A stretch of 64,000 nucleotides of DNA, taken from positions 682,001 through 746,000 of the forward strand of contig JANEZZ010002198.1 of NCBI GenBank assembly GCA_026122225.1. The letters run 5' to 3'. The position numbers and the translations under genes were made by a program. The DNA comes from Heloderma charlesbogerti (taxonomy: Eukaryota; Chordata; Lepidosauria; Squamata; Helodermatidae). The notes beneath the pieces were generated by a model. The model saw nothing but the letters and a program-made list of their open reading frames with translations, was not told the DNA's origin and ran no database searches. Within the stretch, counting starts at the first letter, position 1. Every line of letters starts with the position of its first letter. Below, in pieces: positions 31,329-43,097 of the stretch.

Positions 31329-32735
31329 TCTACTCACATGGAAGAGGAATAAGGCCGAGCACTTGAGCCTTGTCCCAATGCCTCCAACTTCCCCAATAAC
31401 AGTGTGCATTTTTGTAGGGTCAGTGGTTAAATACCCAGGAGCCACCAGGATTCTACTGTGGTAGAATTCTTAAAAGATCTTTAATACATAGCTTTCATGG
31501 ACATTTCATAAACAGTATATTCTTTAGAAACTGTATAAATGCTCACTTAGTTAAGAGCCACTGGGTTTTGAGATCCAGTCTTATAAAACTCCTGTGCCTA
31601 AGACTGCAATTAAAATTCTAGAATATATGCCCTGGAAAAGATGTTAACATTAATGTTGCCCAGCAAATTCTATCAACACACACCTATGTTTTTGCTGGTA
31701 AAATTATTGAGTAAGCTGGAATCCAAAATGGAGCTGCTGAGCCCCAAATAGCACTGTGCTAGAGCCATTGTTTCAAAAGATGAAATGTCTTTGAAGATGT
31801 CAGTATCAAAACAATACGGCAGGCAGCATTTGGAAAGGTGTTTTTTTCCTACAATCAAAACCTCTTCTTCCTATGGTGCTCAAGTGCAATTTTGAGTAAG
31901 TGGAGAAATAGGACTAGAATTTTCAACCTGGTTCAGATTAGCCAATCTTATGGTAATTCAGTACCTTTCTTTGTCAGGCTTTCACTATGTGATGACAGGA
32001 ACACAGGAAATGAGTTGGAAAACAGAAACTGTTCAGATGTTCACCAAAGGGAAGAGGCTGGAGCCCCAGAAGATTGTACTGTATATGGAGAAGACTATGC
32101 AAAGTTTTTTTTCCTGGATATAATTTAGTACCATTAGCTGTTCGCTACCTTTTAAAAATAATCATTTAGCCTGAGGTGTGTTTCCCACAGAGATATATTC
32201 CGACCTGGCTGCATGTGGAAGTCGCACGGTTTACATGACGTCGTGGCCATCCAGCAGGCATCCCAGAGTATATCGCAGAAAAAACGGTTCTTCTGAGACT
32301 GGTTATAGTCCGACTTTTCCTTTTTACTTCAGCTCGGTTACAGTCCTGTTGGGGTGTGTTCCATCACCCGCACTTGTGCCGGTATCATAGTCCTGCCCGT
32401 GGGGGCGTGTAGCCCTGCCTGTGGGGGGGTGTCACTCACCTGCCTGTGACCTCACTGACCCAACCCTTTCCATCCCTGTTTTCTGGAAGTTTCAACACCA
32501 TTTTTGAGTTGGAGCAGGATGCTGAAGGACCAGCTTTAAAAAAAACATTGAAAATAAGTGCTAGATCACTAGTACATATAACTGTGTTATTGTGGGCAAG
32601 CAAGTACTCCCACTACACCCTGAAAATCAGGTTTATCTCTGGTTGCTTCCCCAGAACGACATGTTGGGAGGATCCATGGCTAATACTTCTTTATGACCTT
32701 CGGTCCTGTTTCACAAGCTTCATAGTTTAGCTTTC
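31329..32735. other. No recognised gene
   Basis: No named repeat and no coding segment recognised. The part at 32170-32420 is richer in CpG than its surroundings and may be an unclassified repeat. Confidence 0.4.
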
Positions 32736-33100
32736 ATATTACACACTAAGGCGCTATCTCATAACACCATTGCACAGATCTTCCATCAATGCACATACCC
32801 TCTATGTCAGTATCTTGCTATCACTCTTTCTATCATGAAAGAGCACTAACATGCATTTGTGTTATTGCATGATAGCGCATTAGTTCAGGGGTGCCTGCTG
32901 ACTCTATTGTAGTCAATGAGCCTTGTTCCCAAAAATGCACTATCATGCATTTGCGCTATCATGCAATAGCACATTTATTCAAAGGTGCCTGCTAATGCGG
33001 TATTTAGAAGGAAAGGGGGGGGGGAAATGGGCGGAATGGGGCTTTGGTCTGAGAAGTCTACTCAGAAGTAACTCCCGCTGTGGTCAATGAGGCTTGTTCC
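32736..33100. repeat. Repeat with two diverged copies and internal symmetry
   Basis: Segments 32853-32905 and 32948-33000 are about 80% alike (both start TGCATTTG and end GTGCCTGCT plus a few bases). The second contains GCTATCATGCAATAGC, which is nearly palindromic. The segment ends in AGAAGTCTACTCAGAAGTAAC, related to the fold-back repeat at 25010. Probably a non-coding DNA transposon. Confidence 0.5.
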
Positions 33101-33179
33101 CGAGTTTGCCATTAAGGGGAGTAGAGCCTGGGGGGGGTGTCTCTTATTGGTTGAGCAGCCCCTGCCAGTCTGATGATGC

Positions 33180-33900
33180 TCACTTCCAATCTCCCCATCT
33201 CACCTGGAAGTATGTTTCTGTCAGCAACTTATAATGGTGCAGTGCAGTCCTTCATGATGTCAGGATTCCCCTTTTGCCCTGCTGAGAACTCCAATAGCCA
33301 AAATCAACACACAGACAAGAGGCTGCTATTCCAGCTTTCCAAGGCTTTAATTCCATTTACCCTAAAGAAGCATACAGATGCAAATTGCTAGAGACTCACA
33401 GACTACAAAGGAAAAGCCTTCAAGGAGTTCAAAGGGGAGCTACGAAAGTTGGTCTCCATTTGGAAAAAAGGTGGCAAGCTCTCTTAACTTAAGGGGTGGG
33501 AGGGGAAACTCTTCCCCTCTCCCATGACACCTCTAGGCACAGCTGTTGTCACCGAGCCAATCGGGCAGAGCGCCTCAGTTCAGCCCCTGCAATTTCCCAC
33601 TTCTGCCTGCGTCTGCGTCTTGCGTCTAAGAGTTCAGGTTGTTCTTCCCTCGCCTCCCCCCATTCTCTATCACTCACAGGAGACTGTGAAGGGAGGGCCT
33701 CTCCATCCAGCTGTGCCTCTGAAGCCTGGGAAAGTTCCTCCCCCACGTGTTGCAGCTCTTCCTCAGAATCTGAACTGCTCTGGCACTCTGTATGCTCAGA
33801 GGCAACCCTGACACATGGAGCCCTGTGCGGAGCCATGCCAATTCCATGAAAACGCTGGTATTCCTTCATTTGCTTCACCCTTCCATTGTCATGGAAACAT
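33180..33900 (-). mobile_element. LTR-retroelement-like segment, antisense
   Basis: The minus strand has a frame from 33878 that reads acidic, serine-rich sequence (SSSDSEEELQHVGEEL) and ends in a basic stretch RRSARLARLGDNSCA before its stop near 33533. Such RRS.RLA endings are common at the C-terminus of Gypsy-like polyproteins. Past the stop (minus strand) comes a purine-rich run (GAGAGGGGAAGAG) and then sequence with a possible polyadenylation region (AATTAAAGCCTTGGAAAGC). I suggest a polyprotein tail followed by an LTR. A host exon is less likely but not excluded. Confidence 0.45.
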
Positions 33901-34690
33901 TCCCAATGTGATGATTATCAGCTAACACACAACTAAGAATTTAGTTTTTTGCAACATTCATCATATATGAACAGCAACATCTTAGGACCATTTCACAGGG
34001 ATATGTGGGAACTGGGTGTGAGTTTTTCCATTGTTCCACTTATTGGCAAGAAACATTGTACTGCAGCTTGCAAACATGTGCAAATCATAGCAAAACAGAG
34101 GTGTGATTTTTGTGCATTTAGGATTTTGGTTGTTGTTTTTAACTCCATAAAGGGTATTTTCATTCAGAAACAAATGGACGAGAAGTAGACCCTCAGGACA
34201 AGTTCTCTGCCCCGTGCTGTAGGCAATTTTTTTAAAGACATATCAGGCATATCAGAGAGGCATAGCTAAAATGGCTATCTGAACCAAAGTTTGCTTTTGA
34301 CCTATTACTGACAGGGAGCTTGACCTGGGAAAAAGAGAACGTTACAAGAAAAATTCTTGCTCAGTAAAGTTCATGCATGACAGGTGAAAACCAGAGAGAA
34401 CAACTTGGGAAATTTCTATAGAATGGTACAAGTAAAAAAGTGATGTCATGCAAATATGAATCAATATGAAGAGGTGGAATTAAAAGAGTACAATAGCCAA
34501 TCTGAGTACAGCAAGTAATCATATCACATATTGTGCTGAAGTGTAACACTATAAAAGTAAAAGGAAGATACTGCCTGATGTTGCTCCCAGCAGGGAGTAA
34601 GCTCTGCTGGCAGAAATCTGTATTGGTAATGTATGCGCTGTATTGTGTCTTGTTCTCTTTTCCTTTTGTAACCTTTGTCCTATATCCAAA
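33901..34690. other. No recognised gene
   Basis: AT-rich, no named repeat. Confidence 0.4.
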
Positions 34691-34719
34691 GTATGTATGT
34701 GTATATGTGTATGTATGTA

Positions 34720-34767
<48 letters not shown>
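34691..34767 (+). repeat. Compound (GTAT)n(TG)n(TA)n microsatellite
   Basis: Directly visible, about 77 bp, ending in some 17 TA units. Confidence 0.95.
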
Positions 34768-34770
<3 letters not shown>

Positions 34771-34877
34771 CTTAAATATGTTTTGTTAATAAATGTTTAA
34801 AATATAGTCTATGAGCACCTCTTTATATAGTAACCGTGCTGAGTACAAAATGACCGAGCTCTTCTCAGTATCAGAAG

Positions 34878-35345
34878 TAGGGCTGTGCACGGACCCCCCT
34901 AACCTGCTTCAGAGTCCAATTCAGAGCTTCAGATCCAGCCCCAAACCACTTCAGAATGATTTGGACTCTGGATCTGAAGCAAGATTCGGAAGTCCAAATT
35001 ATTCTGATTTTACATTTTCCCATTGACTTGCATTGGAAAACAGAAACGGCCATAACTTTTTTAGTTTTTATGATGAATGCGTGAAATTCAGAGACCTGGC
35101 AGACCCTATGGAGGTTATTGAACCTACCAAATTTCAGACAGATAGGTCCAGTGGGACTTGTGCTAGCCACAGGTACAATTTGCTTTTTTCAAGAAAATCT
35201 GTCAAAGAGCTATAATTTTTTAGTGCTTCCACATAAGTGCATGGAATTGGGGGCCTGGCAGCCCCTATGGAGGTGACTGAACCTGCCAAATTTCAGACAG
35301 TTAGGTCCAGTGGCTTTTGTGCTAGCCATGCATCGAGTTTCCTTT
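34878..35345 (+). mobile_element. Unclassified DNA-transposon-like repeat with two internal tandem units
   Basis: Starts with TAGGGCTGTGCACGGACCCC. Two units, at 35046-35175 and 35207-35336, share CATAACTTTTTTAG-like starts, GACCTGGCAGACCCTATGG-like middles and CAGTGG...TTGTGCTAGCCA ends. A related, diverged element appears at 47405-47780. The start resembles the ends of hAT elements. I could not find the right end. Confidence 0.5.
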
Positions 35346-36195
35346 GAAGTGCAAAATAAACCCTCTCCCCTAGTATTTTCCCTTTGTCTGTCTTGAATCT
35401 GCCACTGTTCAGCTTCACTGGATGACCTGAGGCTTCTCATTAAGGGAAGACAAGTTAAATAAACCTCTCTTTGACCCTAACCTTTGACCACATCATTGCT
35501 GGGTCACAGCTACATCAGAGAGGCATGGCCAGAATTTAATGTGGAAGGATGGGGCACACTGCAGCAGAACTGCCTGGGAGCTGCTTTAAATAAAAAAAAA
35601 TATGGAGTAAAAGAACTTTCAGAAAATGTGGCTTTTCAAAAAGGAAGCTGCTGGTTGGGTGCACATTGGTGACGACATCATGTGTTGAAAAGGACCTCAA
35701 ACTGCTCTCCCTCTGCACTTGTGCAGATAGGCTCACTGATGCCCCTGCGTGCCACGCTTCCCCCAGTTGTGTTCCCCACTCCTGAGACAGAGGATGGAGA
35801 AATTAGCTTTCTTCTGCTTTGGATTCCTTAGGTGGAAGACCCAATCTTTATTTAAATGATGAAATTATCTCATTGTCATGAACTGCCATCAGTATCTATC
35901 AGTTTAGTAAAGACATTCTTTACTGATGATACATTGTGGTCAGCAACCAACGGGAATGAGTGAGAGGAAATAATGTTCTCATAACAGTCACATATGGATA
36001 CTGAAGTGGTCATGAAGGAAATCAGTCTTTAAACGAAACAGTAAAATAACCACATATAGACAATATGAGAACAGCTGGTGCATGTAGAACAAGAACTCTG
36101 GATAAGACAGAAGAAATGTCTCTTCTTCAGCAGATGCTATCCTGTGAGACCAAAGTAACGGCTATGAGATATAGGGCTTTTTTATGGTGTCCTCG
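35346..36195. other. No recognised gene
   Basis: No named repeat or exon recognised. Confidence 0.4.
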
Positions 36196-38132
36196 GAGGC
36201 AGCAACGAAATCCGTCCCAAAGAAAAAGAAATGCAAGAAAGCCAAGTGGCTGTCTGATGAGGCTTTACAAGTAGCTGAGGAAAGAAGGGAAGCGAAAAGC
36301 AAGGGAGAAAGGGGAAGATATACCCAACTGAATGCAGAGTTCCAGAGAATAGCAAGGAGAGACAAGAAGGCCTTCTTAAATGAACAATGCAAAGAAATCG
36401 AGGAAAACAACAGAATGGGAAAGACTAGAGATCTCTTCAAGAAAATTGGAGATCTCAAGGAACGTTTTGTGCAAAGACAGGCATGATAAAGGACAAAGAA
36501 GGCAGGGACCTAACAGAAGCAGATGAGATTAAGAAGAGGTGGAAAGAATACACAGAAGAACTATACAGGAAAGATCTGAATGTCCCTGATAGCCATGATA
36601 GTGCGGTCACTGAACTTGAGCCGGACATCCTAGAGAGTGAAGTCAAGTGGGCCTTAGGAAGCATTAGTAACAACAAAGCTAGCGGAGATGACAGTATTCC
36701 AGCTGAGCTATTTAAAATCCTAAAAGATGATGCTGTTAAAGTGCTGCATTCAATATGCCAACAAATCTGGAACACTCAACAGTGGCCACAAGACTGGAAA
36801 AGGTCAGTTTACATTCCAATTCCAAAGAAGGGCAACGCCAAAGAGTGTTCAAACTACCGCACCATTGTGCTCATTTCACATGCCAGCAAGGTGATGCTCA
36901 AAATCCTAGAAGCTAGGCTTCAGCAGTATGCGAACCGAGAACTACCGGAAGTACAAGCTGGGTTTAGAAGAGGCAGAGGAACTAGAGATCAAATCGCCAA
37001 CATTCGCTGCATCATGGAGAAAGCAAGAGAATTCCAGAAAAATGTCTATTTCTGCTTCATTGACTACGCTAAAGCCTTTGATTGTGTGGATCACAACAAA
37101 CTGTGGCAAATTCTTAAAGTGATGGGAGTACCAGACCACCTTACCTGTCTCCTGAGAAACCTGTACGAGGGTCAAGAAGCAACAGTAAGAACCAGAGATG
37201 GAACAACCGATTGGTTCAAAATTGGGAAAGGAGTACGACAAGGCTGCATATTGTCACCCTGCTTATTTAACTTATATGCAGAGTACATCATGAGAAATGC
37301 CGGGTTGGATGAATCACAGGTCGGAATTAAGATTGCCGGGAGAATTATCAACAACCTCCGATATGCAGACGATACCACCCTAATGGCAGAAAGCGAAGAG
37401 GATCTCAAGAGCCTCTTGTTGAGGGTGAAAGAGGAGAGTGCAAAAGCTGGTTTGAAACTCAACATTAAAAAAACTAAGATCATGTCATCTGGCCCTATCA
37501 CTTCCTGGCATATAGAAGGGGAAGAAATGGAAGCAGTGACAGATTTTACTTTCTTGGGCTCCAAGATCACCGCAGACGGTGACTGTAGCCATGAAATTAA
37601 AAGACGCTTACTCCTTGGGAGGAAAGCTATGGCAAACCTAGACAGCATAGTAAGAAGCAGAGACATCACCTTGCCGACAAAGGTCCGTGTAATCAAAGCT
37701 ATGGTTTTCCCAGTAGTAATGTATGGCTGTGAGAGCTGGACTATAAGGAAGGCTGAGCGCCGAAGAATTGATGCTTTCGAACTGTGGTGCTGGAGAAGAC
37801 TCTTACGAGTCCCCTGGACTGCAAGGAGGTCAAATCAGTCCATCCTAAAGGAAATCAACCCTGAGTGCTCATTGGAAGGACAGATAATGAAGCTGAAGCT
37901 CCAATATTTTGGCCACCTAATGCGAAGAGAAAACTCCCTGGAAAAGACCCTGATGCTGGGAAAGACTGAAGGCAAAAGGAGAAGGGGACGACAGAGGATG
38001 AGATGGCTAGATAGCATCATGGATGCAATGAATATGAACTTGAGCACGCTCCGGGAGAGAGCGCAGGACAGGAAGGCCTGGCGTGCTATGGTCCATGGGG
38101 TCACGAAGAGTCGGACACGACTGAACGACTGA
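36196..38132 (+). pseudogene. BovB reverse transcriptase, one frameshift, endonuclease missing
   Basis: The first part (36196-36470) encodes the basic linker. One G is missing from the GGGAAC present in other copies (near 36458), which shifts the frame. From 36483 a frame of 549 codons then stays open to the natural stop at 38130. It includes FIDYAKAFDCVDH, VRQGCILSP and the catalytic YADD (37362-37373), and ends in TRLND. With the endonuclease lost at insertion it could not have moved itself. The ATG at 36483 is only the first in the open frame, not a real start. Confidence 0.9.
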
Positions 38133-38147
38133 ACAACAACAACAACC
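36196..38147 (+). mobile_element. BovB LINE, 5'-truncated, RT largely intact
   Basis: Starts abruptly in the linker after the endonuclease (GGAGGCAGCAAC) and ends in the AAC repeat tail at 38130-38147. It is about 95% alike to the full-length copy at 88-3286 over their common length, and has fewer lesions. No clear target duplication was seen. Confidence 0.92.
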
Positions 38148-38199
38148 CTATTGAGAACTCTCTCCTGATAGAGATACACCAGATTTACTCTGTGTCTGT

Positions 38200-38445
38200 G
38201 TCTACACATAGCGCTAAGCTGTGGTTTATATTAACCATGGTTTGTCATGAAGTTTGGGATTCAGACACCGCAACAAGCCATAGTTTAATAGGACAGATAT
38301 CATAAGCCAACATCAAACAATGAGTTCTATTTCTGGTTAATAGCTGGTTAAAAACCCCTGGTTTGTTTGCAGGGATTGGTTCAGACACAAGAACAAGCCA
38401 GATTTCAACAAACCACGCCATGGCTTGGCATTATGTGAGAACCAG
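38200..38445 (+). mobile_element. MITE-like element with inverted ends
   Basis: TCTACACATAGCGCTAAGC at the left is mirrored by GGCTTGGCATTATGTGAGA at the right, with further symmetry inside (TTAACCATGGTTTG, GGTTAATAGCTGGTT). It resembles the elements at 20456-20766 and 48396-48648 in general build. Directly follows the BovB tail. Confidence 0.5.
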
Positions 38446-38853
38446 GACTGTGTCTTTATTTTACAAAGCCTTTGAACTGTAGGCCATGGTGAGTTGGAGT
38501 TAATGTTGCTATTTCTTCCTGTTTTTTGAGATTACTGCATTTTATTGATTCTACTGTTATATATTTTCCAGCTACATTATTACATTGACTGGGAAAAACT
38601 TCTCACAATGCAAGCAGAACCCTGCACACAGAGGATTGATTCCCCTAGGCTGCTTTCATCCCTCCCCTAGTACATATATGCACGGGCATGCCTGTGAGCA
38701 GTGCAACTGGCCATTAGAAAGAATGAGAGGCCTGTGCCAACCTCCTATATTCTTGTCCAGCAATCTCTTCCTGACCAATGCAAGTTATGTGGGCAAGTGC
38801 CCAGAATCTCTTCTCGAAGAACCTCAAGGGGTAGGACTGGCTAGGGCCTGGAC
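38446..38853. other. No recognised gene
   Basis: Nothing recognised. The open frame at 38585-39076 runs into a SINE fragment and shows no domain. Confidence 0.4.
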
Positions 38854-38942
38854 CAGAGACCTTTCAGAGCTGCTGCCAGTCAGGATGGACAGTACTGGAT
38901 TAGAAGGTTTGACTCACTATAAGACAATTCTGTGTGTTCAAT
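38854..38942 (+). mobile_element. tRNA-derived SINE 3' fragment
   Basis: CAGAGCTGCTGCCAGTCAGG, then a GGACAGTACTGGATTAGAAGG-like segment and CACTATAAGAC, matching the 3' half of the SINE at 39938-40131. Confidence 0.55.
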
Positions 38943-39937
38943 GGAATCCAGATGAGTCATCCACTGTGTACATTACACAAAGTTGGAAAAGCTTTTGGAA
39001 TGAGTCATCAGCTCTCCAGTCATACAATTTTGTCAGGATTTTGGCAACAAAGATGTACATTTTTGTTCTCTTGTAAAGGATAAGCACAAGGGTTAAAGAC
39101 AGTTTTGGGAGAAAGAAAACAAACAAGTTCACACATTGAATTCATAATTTGGTGTCCCTATTTACATATTTACATATACACAAAAAGCCTGGATTTTAAG
39201 GAGAAGGTTTGGAACTCTTTTGAGCTCCTCTTTTTCAGAAGCATGGACCACAGCTAGCTTTTGCCATCTGACAAACACAAAGTTGATGGTTTTATATTAG
39301 TTTTATATTAGTTGCAAGAGTATTCTGTACTTGAATTTATTTATCTGTTTCATTTGTATGTTCAGAACCAGGGTGCTAAATTGTGTGGGAAGACTACACG
39401 AGCAGAGCAGACATTTTCCTCCAATTTATGGAGGGCTCCTCCAGAGTAGGAGGCAGGACCCTTACTTGTTATATGAATAATCTGAATGTCTGAATAGGGC
39501 TTTTTCTGCTGATTTAATTGTAATTTGGAGTTAGTATATATGAAATGGATCTAGGTGCCCTTCAGAAAATTCTTATGCCCCTCCTTGCCCTGACTTTCCC
39601 AACGTTATTTGTAAATCACTTTAGCGTGGGGCATTTTTACTCTAGCATGAATGCGTTTACTAATCCCATCATAAACATGTCATAGAACAGTAGGTTGTCA
39701 CTACCTATCGTATCACAGAACAGTAGGAATCTGGGATTAACAACGGAGATGAAATACTTCAGTGTAGAGTTCTAGACTGGATATTGAGTTCTACCTCTTA
39801 ACAGCCTTTCAACCTCTAATCAATACAAAAAGCTATAACAAACTATTCATTCAGGTTATCTGGCAAGAATGTGAGGTAAAATGAGCTTTTAGAAGATATT
39901 AGAGGTTAATTACTGATAAGTAATTAAGTAATTATGT
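38943..39937. other. No recognised gene
   Basis: AT-rich. A small duplication (GTTTTATATTA twice, 39287-39309) is visible. No named repeat. Confidence 0.4.
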
Positions 39938-40131
39938 GGAGGAACTGTGGCTCAATGGTAGAGCACATGACTTGCATAGAGAAGGACCTAGGTTCAGTTA
40001 CCAGCATTTCCAGGTAGGGGTGGGAAAGACTGCAGTCTGAGACCCTGGAGAACCGCTGCTACTCAGTGTTGACAATACTGGGCTAGATGGACTAATGGTC
40101 TGACCAAATATAAAACAGCTTCCTATGTACC
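39938..40131 (+). mobile_element. tRNA-derived SINE with A and B boxes
   Basis: The head is clearly tRNA-like. The A box is TGGCTCAATGGTA at 39948-39960 and the B box GGTTCAGTTAC at 39991-40001, the internal promoter for RNA polymerase III. The body has GAGACCCTGGAGAACC and the tail CTGGGCTAGATGGACTAATG followed by CAGCTTCCTATGT, a 3' end common in reptilian SINE copies. The same element occurs antisense at 20435-20895 and as a fragment at 38854-38942. Confidence 0.8.
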
Positions 40132-41584
40132 TATGCATGTTTAAAAATACGAGACAAAACGTGAACATTAAAGTACCAAAGAAAATATCAAATGCTGAAG
40201 TAATACATTATTTCCCTGAAGATGACTAAATAAGCCAGGGCCATTTTCTTATTGGTTACCACTAGTTTAAGATCCATTAGGAGCCATGGTACACAAAAGG
40301 CCCAGCTCTGTCACTAAGGGGTTGACAGTGAAAATGCACCATGTGAATTGGTCATTCAGCCAGCATAGTTTTTGCTCATCAATTAAACTGAATATGATTC
40401 TGGAAGTTCTCGGCTCTGACTTTATAGGATACGTTTCTATTGTCCAAAGTGATGCAGACATGTCGAACAACAACAACAAGGCAGCAGGAACATGATGGTT
40501 CCTATTGCTGGAACGTGCTGAAGAATCACATGCTACCTCCACACATCAAGGTCAGTGGCAGTAACAGGAGAGCTGCATTGAACAATGTTTTCTTCCCACT
40601 GGACTTCCTTGACAATAAAAAAGGAAGTAGCAGCAGGGGATACAAACCACACCAAAAGCAGGATGTTGCACTAAATCCATGTTGAAAGGCCAACAGTGCT
40701 TGAAGGAGCAGCTGTTTGGTGCAACTGCAGATTTAGGGTAGTGACTGGAACAAGCTGCAAAAATGGCTTCCAGTGGAGCAATTAGACAGGTGGTTTGTTG
40801 GAATCCCCCTCTGTGCTTCAGCACGTTCTGGTTCACAGTATGAGCTTCTGGCTGTGCTGGCAGTCAGTTCTTTCATTTCCTGCTTATTTTGGAAACCAAA
40901 TTCAAAATGATCTAAATTTCAGGAGCAAAACCAACACCCTCCAGTGTAATATCATCAATTAACACCCCTCCCCCCATAGTTTACAGGTTTAGCTCTGCCC
41001 GATAAGAGTCCAGGGAGTATGGATCCATAGTAACATTATTTTGAGATCTCTAGAGACCATAAGCAACAGAAATTACAGGCCCTCCGCCACCTTAGACCAA
41101 CAATTTAATCTCCTGCTGTATAGAGTTTCAGCATAAAACTCACATTGTTAGGAAGGGACAGCAATATTTCTCATTCATCATGTAACTTATAGTATGCTCC
41201 AAATCCTAGAAGGGATGAATTCAGGGTTTCAGGAACAAACAGTCATGCACTGAGTTACAAACTGAAAATTCATTGTTTAGTTGGTACTACATGGCTACCA
41301 AATTATTCAGTGTAATGTGATGCAGTTTCCTTTTAGCCTATTTTCCTTTATGCAAGCCCTAAAATATAGCAAGAGAGGAATTTTAAATAATTCAAAAAGC
41401 TCTTAATTTGAATTGTAACTTGTGTAAGTTACACATTTTCAAGCACAACTTTTTTAGACCCTTTACTACTTATGATGATAATGATGACGATGATGATGCA
41501 TTAACACCTGTTCCTAAAGATCTGTGTTACTGTTTATAACAAAGTATGAACTTATCGTATCCTTTGTCCAGTATTTAAAACTAT
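40132..41584. other. No recognised gene
   Basis: No exon or named repeat. A short (GAT)n run is at about 41472-41497. Confidence 0.4.
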
Positions 41585-41812
41585 GGGTTAAATCCAACGT
41601 CATGCTAGCAGAGGTCCACCAGCACAAGAGGACTTTCTCCCTCTCTCCTCCACCACACAGCCCTCCGTTCCACCTGAAAATATGTTCTGGGGTTTTTTCC
41701 AGCCTGCTGCTGGAGCAGATTTCAAGAGTGGAGTGGGGGGTGGGGGGTGGGGGGAATCACCTCTTTCTCATTTCTGCCTGCCAGCAGAATAACACCTTTC
41801 GGTACAACCCTA
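41585..41812 (+). mobile_element. MITE with GGRTTGKATCCA-type ends, copy 3
   Basis: GGGTTAAATCCAACGTCATG at the left and CTTTCGGTACAACCC at the right form imperfect inverted repeats. TGCTAGCAGAGG and CTGCCAGCAGAAT extend them inward. A G-rich run (41731-41753) lies inside. Confidence 0.5.
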
Positions 41813-43002
41813 TTTCAGTAAGTTTATGCAAATTTGCTTATGTCACATAGTTTTTTGGAGTGGGCAGGGAGGCCTTATGTTCAGAAAGGGCACCTCAGAT
41901 TCCTCAATGAATATCTGGCAACTTCCCATGCAGCCATTTAGATTCCATCCCAAAACATCAGGTTTCCTTTGAGACAACGTTAGCAGAAGGTAAGGCTTAA
42001 ACAGCATAATCTTGGCTTGATCACACATATATGTACAGCATTTGATTTCTCTACACGTGATCACTGTACATGTGATGCCAAGCAGCTGAATGTGTGAATG
42101 GGCTCCCTTGAAAAAGCACCACATTTAAGCTGATGTGAAGCAAAACAGAAGTTTTACCTGTGGGTGCTATGGCGTATTTGCACACCGAGTAATCAACTCA
42201 TATAATGAACATCAAGTAATGAATATGCACATGCGAACCAGTCCCTCTAGGGATATAGGAGTGTTCTGGCCACATGACCACCACGTTTCATCTCATACCT
42301 GCTTCTGTAGAAGTATAGAATTGTTATGGACCAAACGATCATCTCTTCAACCTCCTGCTGCAAACATCTACTAACTTTTCCATTAAGCAGGATTTTGTTG
42401 ATTGACCAGACCATAAAACCTAGACTACAAGGTACCAGATGTAAAATGTAGTGTGTATAGAAAAATATACACTCAAGGTATGTATAAAAATATACATTCA
42501 AGATAGATGAGTAAGGGTTGCTATAGCTCTTGTTGAAGTCAAAGGATAACATACCAGTGACCCCACTGGCATCAGTCACCATTCATTCTTATCAATTAGA
42601 CAGATTCGTCTTTGCTTCATGTTTTCCTCCCCTACACATTCTAGTTCCATGTTTAGGTTTGTATGAATAGATCTTAACCCCTCTGTAAAGGCCAAGTGTT
42701 AATTCAAATCTTCACATCAGTCAAGTCAATAATAAAGATGCACAAAGAAGGGAGGAAAGTGAAATGTTGGGAAGAAATAACTTGGCTTATTCCAAGCCAA
42801 GCCAAAATAAGCCTGCATGAAGTTGCCTATAACAAATTAATGCACTTGTTTACTCAGAAGTCAATCCAAAGGAGGACTTACTCCTAGGTAAGTCTGCATA
42901 GGAAAATAGCCTTACCTGTCATCCATTCAGACAAGGGCACAGGAGAGTTGCCCACAGAATTATTTCCCTTTGGATACTTTTACTTATGAAGTCACTTATA
43001 CC
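41813..43002. other. No gene; one short dispersed repeat fragment
   Basis: At 42845-42915 a fragment of the repeat seen at 25010 is present (AGGACTTACTCCTAGGTAAG). The rest is AT-rich and unrecognised. Confidence 0.4.
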
Positions 43003-43097
43003 TAGGGATGGCGGAGAATTCTGCCAAGGATCTCGGTGAGGCCGAATGCCAGTGCATTCGGCTCCCTGATATCCGTGGCAGAACGAAGGCCCCACCC

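Noticed and set aside
38585..39076. Open frame of 163 codons as a host exon
   Set aside because: It runs through a tRNA-SINE fragment, has no recognisable domain and lacks clear splice sites.
39938..40010. Genuine tRNA gene
   Set aside because: A and B boxes are present, but no complete cloverleaf is visible and the sequence continues into a SINE body found elsewhere in the window.
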